A DNA stretch of 15,000 bases from Trachelipus rathkii (GCA_015478945.1 JABUQX010088298.1:1-15000); one strand, 5' to 3'. Numbered from the stretch's first letter, positions 1 through 7,538 are shown. The notes: generated by a model not told the origin, from the sequence alone. Made by a program: numbers and translations.

Positions 1-57
1 TGTTCTATTAGTGTTCTTTGATTATTCTATGAGTATTAGATGAGGCCAGCCCAAGTG

Positions 58-172
58 GTGCCAAGGGATGCCCCAGATGAGTCCAATGAAGTTGCCAAGA
101 GTGCCAATTGAGTGCCAATATGAGTGCCACATAGTGCCAAGTGAGTGCCACATAGTGCCAACTGGGTGCCAC
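58..172 (+). repeat. degenerate 11-bp minisatellite (AGTGCCA...)
   Basis: GTGCC or a one-base variant recurs at 58, 68, 81, 92, 101, 112, 124, 134, 145, 155 and 166, so the step is 9 to 13 bp and averages about 10.8 bp. The clearest units alternate between AGTGCCACAT and AGTGCCAAGTG. The array has eleven units, decays towards both ends and has no reading-frame constraint. It contains TTGGC on the opposite strand in several units, which resembles a nuclear factor I half-site, but nothing shows that it is bound. It is a locally expanded minisatellite; the sequence gives no function. Confidence 0.85.
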
Positions 173-256
173 TTTTTTCAAACCTTTTCTAGCCTCCCCT
201 GAGCCTAGATAGCCTATATGCCGGTAACACCCCGTTAAAAGTATGAGAATTATTGG

Positions 257-268
257 TTGTATATACAA
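257..268. repeat. perfect 12-bp palindrome
   Basis: TTGTATATACAA equals its own reverse complement. It lies between the AGTGCC array on its left and the CACTTATAC array on its right, within about 1 bp of the midpoint between the two outer TGTTCTATT copies (1-9 forward, 514-522 reverse). A 12-bp palindrome alone is unremarkable in AT-rich DNA; its position on the axis of an inverted repeat arrangement is what makes it notable. Confidence 0.7.
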
Positions 269-302
269 GGCTGTGATGCTCCTAACTATGATTAGTCTTT
301 TC

Positions 303-525
303 AACACTTATACACACAATTATAGTCACTTATACAACACATACACTATGACACTTATACAACCACACACTATGTCACTCATACACACATACACTATGAC
401 ACACTTATACACACATTCATATGACACTTATACACACCTTACACTCACCCATAGACACTTTCCTACACTTATCTATAGACCTTACCACTCACCCAAGACA
501 CTTGACACTTGCCAATAGAACACTT
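303..525 (-). repeat. degenerate 22-26-bp minisatellite (CACTTATACACACATACACTATGA)
   Basis: CACTTATA or a close variant starts at 305, 327, 352, 376, 402, 425, 447 and 466, giving steps of 19 to 26 bp. Each unit is built from two halves of about 12 bp, one with CACTTATA and one with CACTATGA. On the minus strand the units read GAGTG-ACATAGTG, close to GAGTGCCACATAGTG in the array at 122-159 on the plus strand. The two arrays therefore look like relatives in opposite orientation. An open frame of 91 codons runs through here, but it is repeat translation (Thr/Tyr/His-rich) and not a credible gene. Confidence 0.85.
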
Positions 526-660
526 GCGATTGGTGTATATTATAAGTTGCTAGATGTTTTCCTACTAGAAGTTAGCATTTTCAAACTCTTCTAACTTTTC
601 TACCTACATATAGGAACAGAGCTAAGATTGATGTCTTCCCCTAGGTCTATAATTGAACAC

Positions 661-920
661 CAAAGCGCAGCATGCGCCCTCCGCGCAAAGACTCACCCGC
701 ACCCGCGAGGTGCGACCCGCCGGCGTCCCCGTCGCCGCTTCCCGCCCGCCCGCCGTCCCCCGTCCCCGCCCCGCCGACCGTTATCTCCGCCCCCACCCCG
801 CCCGTCAACATCTTACCCCTATAATTATCGCTCGTTAATGCGCCCCGCAGTGCGCAATATTTCGCGTACCTGCCCCCCGCGTTTGCTCCCCCGAGGATGC
901 CGCCCTCCGCCCCCGGCTGG
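661..920. promoter_or_regulatory. CpG island, about 250 bp
   Basis: By my count about 39 CpG dinucleotides fall between 665 and 916, in a block that is mostly C and G, while both flanks are AT-rich with few CpGs. The plus strand is strongly C-rich and G-poor, with many CCGCCC-type boxes like GC-box/Sp1 sites. CpG islands of this kind usually mark an unmethylated promoter or first exon, and TATAATT occurs at 647 and 820. No convincing gene starts here: open frames exist on both strands (about 129 codons plus, about 135 codons minus), but both are low-complexity and overlap, as expected when stop codons are rare in GC-rich DNA. Alternatives are an unannotated first exon, a GC-rich repeat, or a structural element. 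Confidence 0.6.
741..772 (-). other. G-quadruplex-type motif (i-motif on the plus strand)
   Basis: Six runs of three or more C occur within 32 bp (741-743, 745-747, 749-751, 757-761, 764-767, 769-772), separated by 1 to 5 bases. On the minus strand this more than satisfies the usual four-tract G-quadruplex rule with short loops. It sits inside the CpG island, a common setting for such motifs near promoters. Formation in the cell is inferred. Confidence 0.75.
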
Positions 921-1017
921 ACTCTCCTTTGTCCACACTCTATACATTCATCAACCCCCCTGCAGAGTGACCACATGCCTCTCTGCAGCTTCCCTGACCG
1001 GCTGCCAAATTGGATGA

Positions 1018-1780
1018 AAAAATATAACTGTAATATTATCTGCATCCGATACAATTGATCCGAGTTTCATTTACTATGTTTAGTCCCAACTTTCATAATT
1101 ATATCTCATTTCTTTGCGCAGGAATATTTTATATTCGACAATTTTCTTACTTGCAAACCATTGATATGCGGAGATATCAATGAACACCTATAAACCTTAG
1201 GGTATTGAATTGAAAATCCCAATATATGGAAAAACAAAGTAATTTGTTAATGTTTCTTTTTTTTCTTAGATTTTGTTTTTTGTTTTCTTTTAGTAATGTT
1301 GCGATTTATATTTTAATGGTATTAAAGGTTCTTCTAAAAAAAAGAAAAGAATAAATAAAATCTGGTATAGTATCTCCTAAATTTTTAAGTGTTAATTGGA
1401 AAAAGAAAAACTGAACTAAAACTGCAGAGGATGCAATGTCTCGTAATGTTCTTTGTGTTATAAATAATCTCTTCGAGTCTTGTAGCAGAACACTGGTTTA
1501 TAATTTTTTTTTCAAATATAAGTTAGGTCCAAATAAATTAGAAAATCTTTCGTTATCATGTTTGTTATTAAATTCTATCAATTCAATTATTTAATTGTAC
1601 TACACATTTGTGGTAATTACATATTTGTCACGAAACTATGTTTATTTATTATATTATTAATAAAAAATCACATTTACCATTATTAATATACCTATATTTA
1701 TAATATATCCATCATTTTTTTATTTTATTTTTAAATAAGTCACAGTTAAAGTAATCAATTAAGTAAAAATTCAAAAGTAG
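1018..1780. other. AT-rich tract, no gene seen
   Basis: AT-rich DNA with short poly-T and poly-A runs (about 1255-1300 and 1335-1350). No open frame of note, no recognisable repeat and no RNA gene. It begins at a sharp fall in GC content after the CpG island. Confidence 0.7.
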
Positions 1781-2290
1781 TCTATATATACACTAAACAA
1801 ACCTATTATATATATACATATATATAACGCTAAGTTAGTATATAAATTTAGTTAATTGTTACTTATATATTACTCGTTATTTTCTACTCGCCTACATTAC
1901 TTTATAGCTATATGATTTTATATATTTATAATATATAAACCATGTTAATTATTTATATATCATATAATGCATTTATATTATAAAACTTACATATTTATTA
2001 TATAATATTTTATATACTGCTTTAAATAATATATATATTATATAAATATATAATATATAAACTTATATCATATAATTTTATTTATATAATAATAAGTTAT
2101 ACTACTACTTATATATTTTATATTATTATTTATTATTAAAATAATAAGCGATAGAAAATCTACATAAGTATAAATATTAATTTCAAGTAGATATATTATA
2201 GTAGGTAATATATAATATATATTATATAATTAACATACATATAGCATAACAATAGGTATATATAAGTAGTATAAGTATTTAAACTCAGAT
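1780..2290. repeat. TA-rich low-complexity tract
   Basis: Mostly TATATA, TTATAT and AATATA words with very few G or C, including short self-complementary stretches such as the one around 2208-2230. TACTGCTTTAA at 2015-2025 is the reverse complement of the 21-bp subunit motif near 10.4 kb, although an 11-base match in such sequence may be chance. DNA like this melts and extrudes easily and often assembles poorly. Confidence 0.75.
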
Positions 2291-2380
2291 ACTTCTTCAC
2301 ACCTCATATTGATTGTTTAATTTTTATCACCCTGTTTACTCGTTTTCTCACTTCATGTCCCTGAACTGTTTTACTGCATT

Positions 2381-2442
2381 GAAAGTTCCTCTCTTTTCAG
2401 TACATTCTGCCTCTTCAAATACAGACTCTCAATAAATGAGTA
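2381..2442 (+). other. splice-acceptor-like site followed by AATAAA
   Basis: A pyrimidine-rich run ending in TTTTCAG at 2400 resembles a good 3' splice site. The next 30 bases are free of stops, read up to TGA at 2437, and carry AATAAA at 2431-2436. That could be a tiny terminal exon with a polyadenylation signal. No matching upstream exon is visible and both signals are common by chance in AT-rich DNA, so this is only a pointer. Confidence 0.15.
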
Positions 2443-2595
2443 TATTCTTACTGACTACATAAATGTATTACTGTTATTTTGCTCATAGTAAATCAAGTGT
2501 GAGGAAATGTTACAAAACACATTGATTTAAAAAAATGATCACCACACAACCAAATGATACCTAGCATGGAATTATTTGTCAAATTATATTCATTT

Positions 2596-2721
2596 ATGGA
2601 AGCACAGTTGGCAATGCTAAATGGCACAATTATAGTGAAATTGACTTCCCCGCCGAAAAAGGAGATCGGCTGGTGGAACAAAAAACTGACGAGCTTAAAC
2701 ACCCCAATTCCGATTCAATAA
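2596..2721 (+). pseudogene. short open frame, possible non-LTR retrotransposon remnant
   Basis: A 41-codon frame opens with ATG and ends at TAA 2719-2721. Residues 26-34 read WWNKKLTSL. A tryptophan pair followed by Asn and a basic/Leu-rich stretch is typical of the linker between endonuclease and reverse transcriptase in several arthropod non-LTR elements. The resemblance stops after about ten residues. No endonuclease or reverse-transcriptase motif is visible upstream or downstream, and the same frame beyond the stop is broken again. If real, it is a decayed fragment of a LINE. Chance is at least as likely for so short a match. The 69-codon minus-strand frame over the same bases shows no recognisable motif. 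Confidence 0.2.
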
Positions 2722-3136
2722 GGACATCCAAGGATGAAGAAATATAAGAGCTTCAAGAAATGAGAAAATTAGCATGAAAATACTGACAAACTATCAACAG
2801 CAGAGCATCAACATCATACAGACATTTTGTGTTTTGGAAGAAAAAAAAAATATATAGACAACAAACAATATAAAAACATGTCTGAAAAGAAAAGAAAGGA
2901 CAAAGGGAAATATCTTATTACAAAAACAAAACATATGTATACTAAAATGATTTGTCTTTAAAGACTTGCGTAATTATGTAGAAAAGATAGAAGTTTCAAA
3001 GGTAAATATAATTGTAGAATGCTTCACGTGCCTTTTTTATTATTGTTATTTGAGATACAATACGTAGATGAGATTTTTACTTGATTGCACCATTTAAACT
3101 GAGCACATTTGGGTAGTTTGAGATTAATATATTTAC
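2722..3136. other. purine-rich AT tract, no gene seen
   Basis: The plus strand is A/G-rich (runs such as GAAAAGAAAAGAAAGGA near 2883 and poly-A at about 2841-2850). No open frame, tandem repeat or RNA gene stands out. Confidence 0.6.
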
Positions 3137-3358
3137 CTGTGCCACCATGTTCAGTAAAAATAGAAACCTTCCAATATACTATGAGCCTTTTGACTGAACA
3201 TGCCTTTACTAGTGCTTCATTTATAATATTAAACTCCACATTATGATTAAAACTACATTCTTGTCGTCATCTTCTCGATATCACTCACTTTGCCACGCAA
3301 TTGATGGGAACTTCAAGGGAGGCAGCACTTATTTGTATGATTAGCCAGAAACCTTCCC
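3137..3358 (-). other. exon-like signals on the minus strand
   Basis: Two pieces on the minus strand have splice-like borders. The first (3358 down to 3289, 70 nt) follows TTTACTCACAG and ends at AAA|GTGAGT, open in one frame with 22 whole codons. The second ends at GGCACAG|GTAAAT (3137) and is open upstream for at least 34 codons, including NEALVKACSVKRLIVY, which has a slight look of an acyl-CoA-synthetase segment. The pieces cannot be joined sensibly because the gap between them is too short for a normal intron. Part of the first is also explained by a diverged repeat. I do not call a gene; this is a candidate for transcript evidence. Confidence 0.15.
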
Positions 3359-3364
3359 CTGTGA

Positions 3365-3435
3365 GTAAAGAGTAAATCAGTAAATCAGATAAGAAGTCCA
3401 TCCGGCCAAAATTATCTTGGTGTTACATAGCAAGC
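3365..3435 (-). repeat. diverged reverse-orientation copy of the 10.5-kb repeat core
   Basis: GGTGTTACATAGCA at 3419-3432 is the exact reverse complement of TGCTATGTAACACC at 10836-10849, the most conserved part of the higher-order repeat. On the minus strand it is preceded by AGCATGC and followed, after a spacer, by TTTACTGATTTACT, in the same order as AGCATAC, core and TTTACTGATGATTATTTACT near 10.8 kb. Order and orientation agree, the spacer differs in length, and the rest is decayed. Confidence 0.45.
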
Positions 3436-3582
3436 AGACGCATGCTATTGCGAAAGGCGGAATGAATTTTTACAAGATCAAGTCAATCTGGTAGCTAGAG
3501 ATAGCGATGATGCTTTTTAACTGGCCCGTTAATATAAATAAAAAACTACTTTCTAATGTAGGAAAGCAATGCCGTATCAACT

Positions 3583-3625
3583 GGTGTTACACATCAATGC
3601 TTTCATCTTATTTAAGAATTGCAAA
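3583..3625 (-). repeat. second diverged reverse copy of the repeat core
   Basis: GGTGTTACACATCAATGCTT, read on the minus strand, gives AAGCAT followed by TGATGTGTAACACC, again resembling the AAGCAT...GCATGTAACACC order of the repeat core. It lies 164 bp from the copy at 3419, comparable with the 174 and 192 bp spacing near 10.5 kb. A 64-codon plus-strand frame spans it (about 3507-3701) but has no recognisable features. Confidence 0.35.
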
Positions 3626-4132
3626 GCTCGTAACAGATATAGTTTTGCACTATGTCATTATGTCAAGTCTAAGTCATTTAGCTACTCAATTCTATCACTA
3701 AACCTCGTAAGGACAAAATGATTTGAAAAAAATACAATCAAAGATAAAATTGTTACGTACCCTCATATTATTTTCTGATTAACATATCATAATGTATGTG
3801 TACACTTAAGACTTATATTTAGACTAGCTCTATCTGGCTTCTATGTGCAAACAACACAAATGGAAACGTCCGCTATAATTTATCGTAATAAGCGATTATC
3901 TAATGTCTTACTTTTATGGTAATAATTTTTGTATGTGATGGTAGTTTATTGAATTAATACTTTTTTGGTTTATTTATATTATTTTTATATTTATTAATAA
4001 TTATTAATATCTAAGTAATTATTTTATTATTTTAATTTTATTTATGCTCTAGTACTCCAATTCTTGATGTGTGTTCAAATAACGTCTAATTAACAGTGTT
4101 ATTTACTTCGAGCCTACATGTTATATTATTTA
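3626..4132. other. AT-rich tract, no gene seen
   Basis: Ordinary AT-rich sequence, becoming T-rich with ATTATTTTTATA words around 3950-4050. No open frame, repeat array or RNA gene was found. Confidence 0.6.
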
Positions 4133-4227
4133 GAACACATTATACCACAACGCACGACAACACACACACAACCACACACAAACACACTCCTCACACCACA
4201 CACCACACACCACACACACACACACAT
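4133..4227. repeat. degenerate (CA)n microsatellite
   Basis: A CA-dinucleotide tract interrupted by CCACA and ACACACTCC variants, purest at 4212-4226. Interruptions suggest an old expansion. The 88-codon plus-strand frame across it (Thr/His repeats) is an artefact of the repeat. Confidence 0.9.
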
Positions 4228-4430
4228 TTTTACTACTTCAGCAGTTGTATAACGTTTAATTTATTAAAACTATTTTATGTTTATTTTATTATTTTGAGTA
4301 GCTTAGTAAGCACAAAAGTTGTCCTAATTAACTTTTACTATTATCAACCTGTCCTTTATTAGTCAATTCTAAGTTGATTAATTATAGAGAAAGAGCGAGC
4401 TAATGATAAGAATACATGAACCCAGAACGA

Positions 4431-4525
4431 CACCACACCCCACACATAAACACACAACAAGAACAGAAACACACACAACACCACACAAGCCAAACACACA
4501 ACCACACACACACACACACATACTC
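4431..4525. repeat. second degenerate (CA)n microsatellite
   Basis: A further CA-rich tract in the same orientation, purest at 4503-4520, fading into A/C-rich sequence to about 4560. It starts about 300 bp after the first one starts. The sequence between them shows no obvious duplication, so independent expansion is as likely as duplication. Confidence 0.88.
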
Positions 4526-4943
4526 CATACACAACACTAACAACGGTCCCATCAAACCATCACTCTATCACCAACACATAACGATATAAATAATTTATTT
4601 AAGAATAGTTTGATTTTTACATTCAAAAGTACATTATATTACTCATTCAAATACAAGTATAACTAAAATTATTTCAAAGTTTCTGTAAACTTCTATAATA
4701 AATCTCAATCATTATCTTTGAACAAAGAATTATTATTAACTGTTATCAGATGCAACTTTTTTTGTTCTTTATAAAGACCTTTTGAAGAAACTATCACAGT
4801 TTATAATAACTTTACTAAAAATTTTATGCAAATTTATTAAAAACATGATATTTTACCGTACCTTATCCACAAAAAAAACAACTAGTATAATTTTCCTATT
4901 GTAACTTTGCATCCCACCCCGGCACATGAGAGACCAAGCAGAA
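4526..4943. other. AT-rich tract, no gene seen
   Basis: AT-rich, with A/C-rich sequence at its start as the CA tract decays. There is no open frame of note and no recognisable element. Confidence 0.6.
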
Positions 4944-5006
4944 ACGGAAATGTTTCTTTACTGTTAGAGAGAATTCAATTGTCGGTAGAAGATTGTACAT
5001 TTCCGT
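4944..5006. repeat. inverted repeat with 10-bp perfect arms
   Basis: ACGGAAATGT at 4944-4953 and ACATTTCCGT at 4997-5006 are exact reverse complements with 43 bases between. The arms contain GC pairs, unlike most chance inverted repeats in this AT-rich sequence. It could be a terminal inverted repeat of a very short element or a decayed stem, but no target-site duplication is obvious. Confidence 0.5.
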
Positions 5007-5440
5007 GATCATCTATTACAGACCCTGCGAATGTATCAGTTTGTCATAGGACTAAATAAAAATCTTTCTTATGCATACGAAAAAAGTAATAATTGACCAC
5101 GAACAGAGTCTTGTAGCAAAAGCTTTACACTGTCGTCTTGTTTCAGAGAAGCCAATATTATTATTTTTCTTTAAACTTCTGAATTCTATTAGTGACACGC
5201 ATGTGAGCAGGTGTGTTTTATTATTTTTTAGACCCAAACTCATTTTCAATAGCATAAGTCTTTTTATAGATGTATGAAGCAGTGCACAAAGTTTACAGCT
5301 AGATTTGTTATTTAGATACGATGAGTATGTATTTTTACATAAGTGTAATATCTATTTATAATAAATTTAATTAAATTGAGGGATAATTATTAATTTCACT
5401 AGAGTTAGTAATATGAATATTAATAGTCACCAAGTTATTA
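5007..5440. other. AT-rich tract, no gene seen
   Basis: Two overlapping frames of about 67 codons on opposite strands (about 5052-5277) have no recognisable motif and look like chance frames. No repeats were noted. Confidence 0.55.
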
Positions 5441-5449
5441 TATAAATAG
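5441..5449 (+). promoter_or_regulatory. TATA-box-like TATAAATAG
   Basis: TATAAATAG matches the eukaryotic TATA-box consensus and lies 31 bp upstream of the ATG at 5472, where the base composition turns CpG-rich. In an AT-rich genome such words are frequent. Its only support is position, and a start site at the ATG itself would leave almost no leader. Confidence 0.2.
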
Positions 5450-5471
5450 ATCGAGACCAAGTAGCATAGCC

Positions 5472-5636
5472 ATGAAACGCGAGCTCAGAAAGCGCCCGCA
5501 CTTGAAAAGCCGCGACCCGAACTCTACTTCTGGGTGCGCGGATACAGCTTATCCACACCGCCCTATAACCCGCGTGTCCGAATATTACCTACGTCGGGTG
5601 ACCCTTGAACTCGCGCGCAGAAACTATTTTCTTTAA
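5472..5636 (+). CDS. hypothetical 54-aa open frame in a CpG-rich patch
   Basis: ATG at 5472 to TAA at 5634-5636 gives 54 codons in a patch (about 5465-5620) with many CpGs, unlike the AT-rich flanks. The product would be very basic, rich in Arg, with a short central stretch containing Cys27 (counting from the ATG) and an EYYLRRVTLELARR segment that could form an amphipathic helix. I recognise no family. Two other frames, one on each strand, are also open across most of the patch, which argues that low stop frequency in GC-rich DNA explains the frame. The plus-strand second frame (5465-5608, PELYFWVRGYS) looks at least as protein-like. Treat as a candidate exon at best; an old inserted sequence of different composition is the alternative. 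Confidence 0.15.
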   Translation: MKRELRKRPHLKSRDPNSTSGCADTAYPHRPITRVSEYYLRRVTLELARRNYFL

Positions 5637-6630
5637 ATTAATTATATGGACGCTTGTGCGATACAAACTAGTCATACATTCATTTTATGTCTATTGTTCG
5701 AGCCTCTTATTCAAAAGTGATCAGGTCTCAATATATTGATACAAAATACACCGAAGCCAAACCCTTAGTCTCTGCCCCGTAATCACTGAAGTATAACGAG
5801 CTCAGAAGCTTTCTTTCTTTTTTGTAAAACCACAACCAATTTTTTTTTAAATCCAATTATTAATTCTATAACCTATTAAAATTAAAGTAGTTTTGAAAAA
5901 ATGAAAAAATTAAGAAATAATGAATTTATAGAACTTTATTAAAAAATTAACAAATGTAATTTAACAATACATATTATTACAGAAAAGAGTAAAGTCTAAC
6001 ATTAATAGAATAAGAAAACCAAATAATTTAATGAATATAGAACATAGATAAAAAAAATAATTTTGAGTTAATTTTAATATTGGGTAAAGTTTGAATTTGT
6101 TAGTATATAAACTGTATATTAGATTACACACAAGAGGATTAATTATATCCTTTTCTACAATTGAGAACAAAGTGGCTGTCGTGAGGACCACTGTAAGAAT
6201 TGTAATCTGGACTCAGATACTGGAAATTATTGATAGTTAGTTGTGACCCATAATCTTGTATTTTCCCCCGTAATTCTTAAGTGAATTTCCTCTTATTGAT
6301 ATTTTTTGCTTTGAACTGCTTGAAATGGCATATGCACCTTAATATTCTTGAAATCTTTCCTTTACATTAGGATAAATGAGTTATTACAAAAAACAGGTTT
6401 TATAATGCCTTAAACGAGCTCCACCGTGAGCGTATATGGATTAACTACCACGACCTTCTCCTCTGACGTTAAAGTTAAATGCTTATAGAAAAAGTATTAT
6501 CAATATCCATACAATTCTGGGACCCACTGCAAACATAACATATCTAACCCACTCTTGCACACAAATATGCTATCCAAAAAAGAAAAAATTAGATATCGCC
6601 AACCCACCCTGGTCGGTATACCCACTAACT
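5637..6630. other. AT-rich tract, no gene seen
   Basis: Mostly AT-rich with poly-T (5838-5850) and A-rich stretches. A 76-codon minus-strand frame (about 5961-6191) is rich in Leu/Ile/Phe/Tyr, as any frame through AT-rich DNA is, and has no motif. A less AT-rich stretch at about 6410-6480 holds nothing recognisable. Confidence 0.6.
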
Positions 6631-6712
6631 ATACTAATAATTAATAATAATAATAATTAGATAATGATTACTAATTTAATCAAAATAATAAAATAAAATA
6701 ATAATAGATTAA
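6631..6712. repeat. (TAA)n microsatellite, degenerate
   Basis: Repeated AATAAT and ATAAAATA words with occasional G and C interruptions. It is one of two similar tracts about 460 bp apart in the same orientation. Confidence 0.8.
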
Positions 6713-6795
6713 AATCAATCATATATTTAAATTGATAAAATATTATGAAAAAAAAATAAGATAATATAATTGGTTTTCTTTTCTTACATAAATGG

Positions 6796-6813
6796 ATCAG
6801 ATTTTAATCTGAT
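6796..6813. repeat. near-perfect 18-bp palindrome
   Basis: ATCAGATT and AATCTGAT are exact reverse complements, separated by two T. As a hairpin the loop would be too tight without opening a pair. As double-stranded DNA it could be a dyad site for a dimeric protein. It lies 38 bp before another stem-loop. Confidence 0.65.
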
Positions 6814-6851
6814 ATAGAATAATAATTTTAAACTCATAATTATTTTCAACT

Positions 6852-6886
6852 CTAACCACCAATCTCAAACTTGTTGAGATTGTTAG
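6852..6886. other. stem-loop, 8 plus 5 base pairs
   Basis: AATCTCAA (6861-6868) and TTGAGATT (6874-6881) pair around the 5-base loop ACTTG. CTAAC (6852-6856) and GTTAG (6882-6886) extend the stem across a 4-base bulge on one side. Thirteen pairs in 35 bases is a good hairpin for this window. There is no poly-T tail or mature-RNA-like flank to name it as a known RNA class. Confidence 0.6.
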
Positions 6887-7094
6887 CACCAAAGTGTGAA
6901 CTTCATGGACAATAAATTAACTTCCCCATCACTCAAGGTGTGTAAAAAGTCATAAGCGGGAGAAGAATTTCGTTCCATTTACATCCGAAAAATTTTTCAT
7001 AAAACTTGGTCCTAATTTGACTTCGAACTAGACCATTTTCATTTATTTTCTCTAACAATGAAGAGACATTTACCTACAAGCTCACAAATTTTCT

Positions 7095-7175
7095 GAATAA
7101 TAATATAAAATAATAATAAATAATTATAATAATCAATAATAATAACAAAAATAAAAATAATGAATAAAATAATGT
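7095..7175. repeat. second (TAA)n microsatellite, degenerate
   Basis: AATAATAAT words with ATAAAATA and CAATAATAAT interruptions, similar in type to the tract at 6631-6712. No clear homology of the flanks was seen. Confidence 0.8.
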
Positions 7176-7535
7176 AAATATATGTAGTTCATAAACTTCA
7201 ATAATTCTAATCAAAATCATTCCTAGTAGTACTGTGATGCATCGTAAACCACAATGGATGTTTCTTTATCTTACTTAACGTTCATATACTTAGATTATAT
7301 CCATCTAGAATCAAAAGACATTGAGCTCTTTTTTATACCGATTTTGGGCATATTATTTACATTATCTTACAACATAATATACAGTATATACAGTGATATC
7401 CTTTAAATTTTTTGAAAAGACGTATAATATAAACTAATTTCAATGTAAACCATTATCATTTAATTATAAACCAAAATATTTGTCCAAAAAAGATATCTAA
7501 TCTCTGAGATCGTAATAGCAGCCGTTGTACTGCCA
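7176..7535. other. AT-rich tract, no gene seen
   Basis: Plain AT-rich sequence with the repeated word TACAGT around 7380. No open frames or structured elements noted. Confidence 0.55.
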
Positions 7536-7538
7536 AAC

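Noticed and set aside
8..307. A 99-codon minus-strand frame with a hydrophobic start.
   Set aside because: Its C-terminal half translates the 11-bp minisatellite (HYVALTWHYVAL), and the hydrophobic part is typical of AT-rich frames.
243..518. A 91-codon plus-strand frame.
   Set aside because: It is a translation of the CACTTATAC minisatellite, with repeated Thr/Tyr/His and no domain.
628..1054. Overlapping open frames of about 129 (plus) and 135 (minus) codons in the CpG island, plus a possible minus-strand donor GGCAG|GTACGC.
   Set aside because: Both strands are open because stop codons are rare in C/G-rich DNA; the products are low-complexity Pro/Arg or Gly/Ala runs with no motif.
4096..4362. 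An 88-codon plus-strand frame.
   Set aside because: It is mostly Thr-His repeats from the CA microsatellite.
5961..6191. A 76-codon hydrophobic minus-strand frame resembling a membrane peptide.
   Set aside because: Leu/Ile/Phe/Tyr content is what AT-rich DNA gives in any frame; no start context, neighbours or motif.
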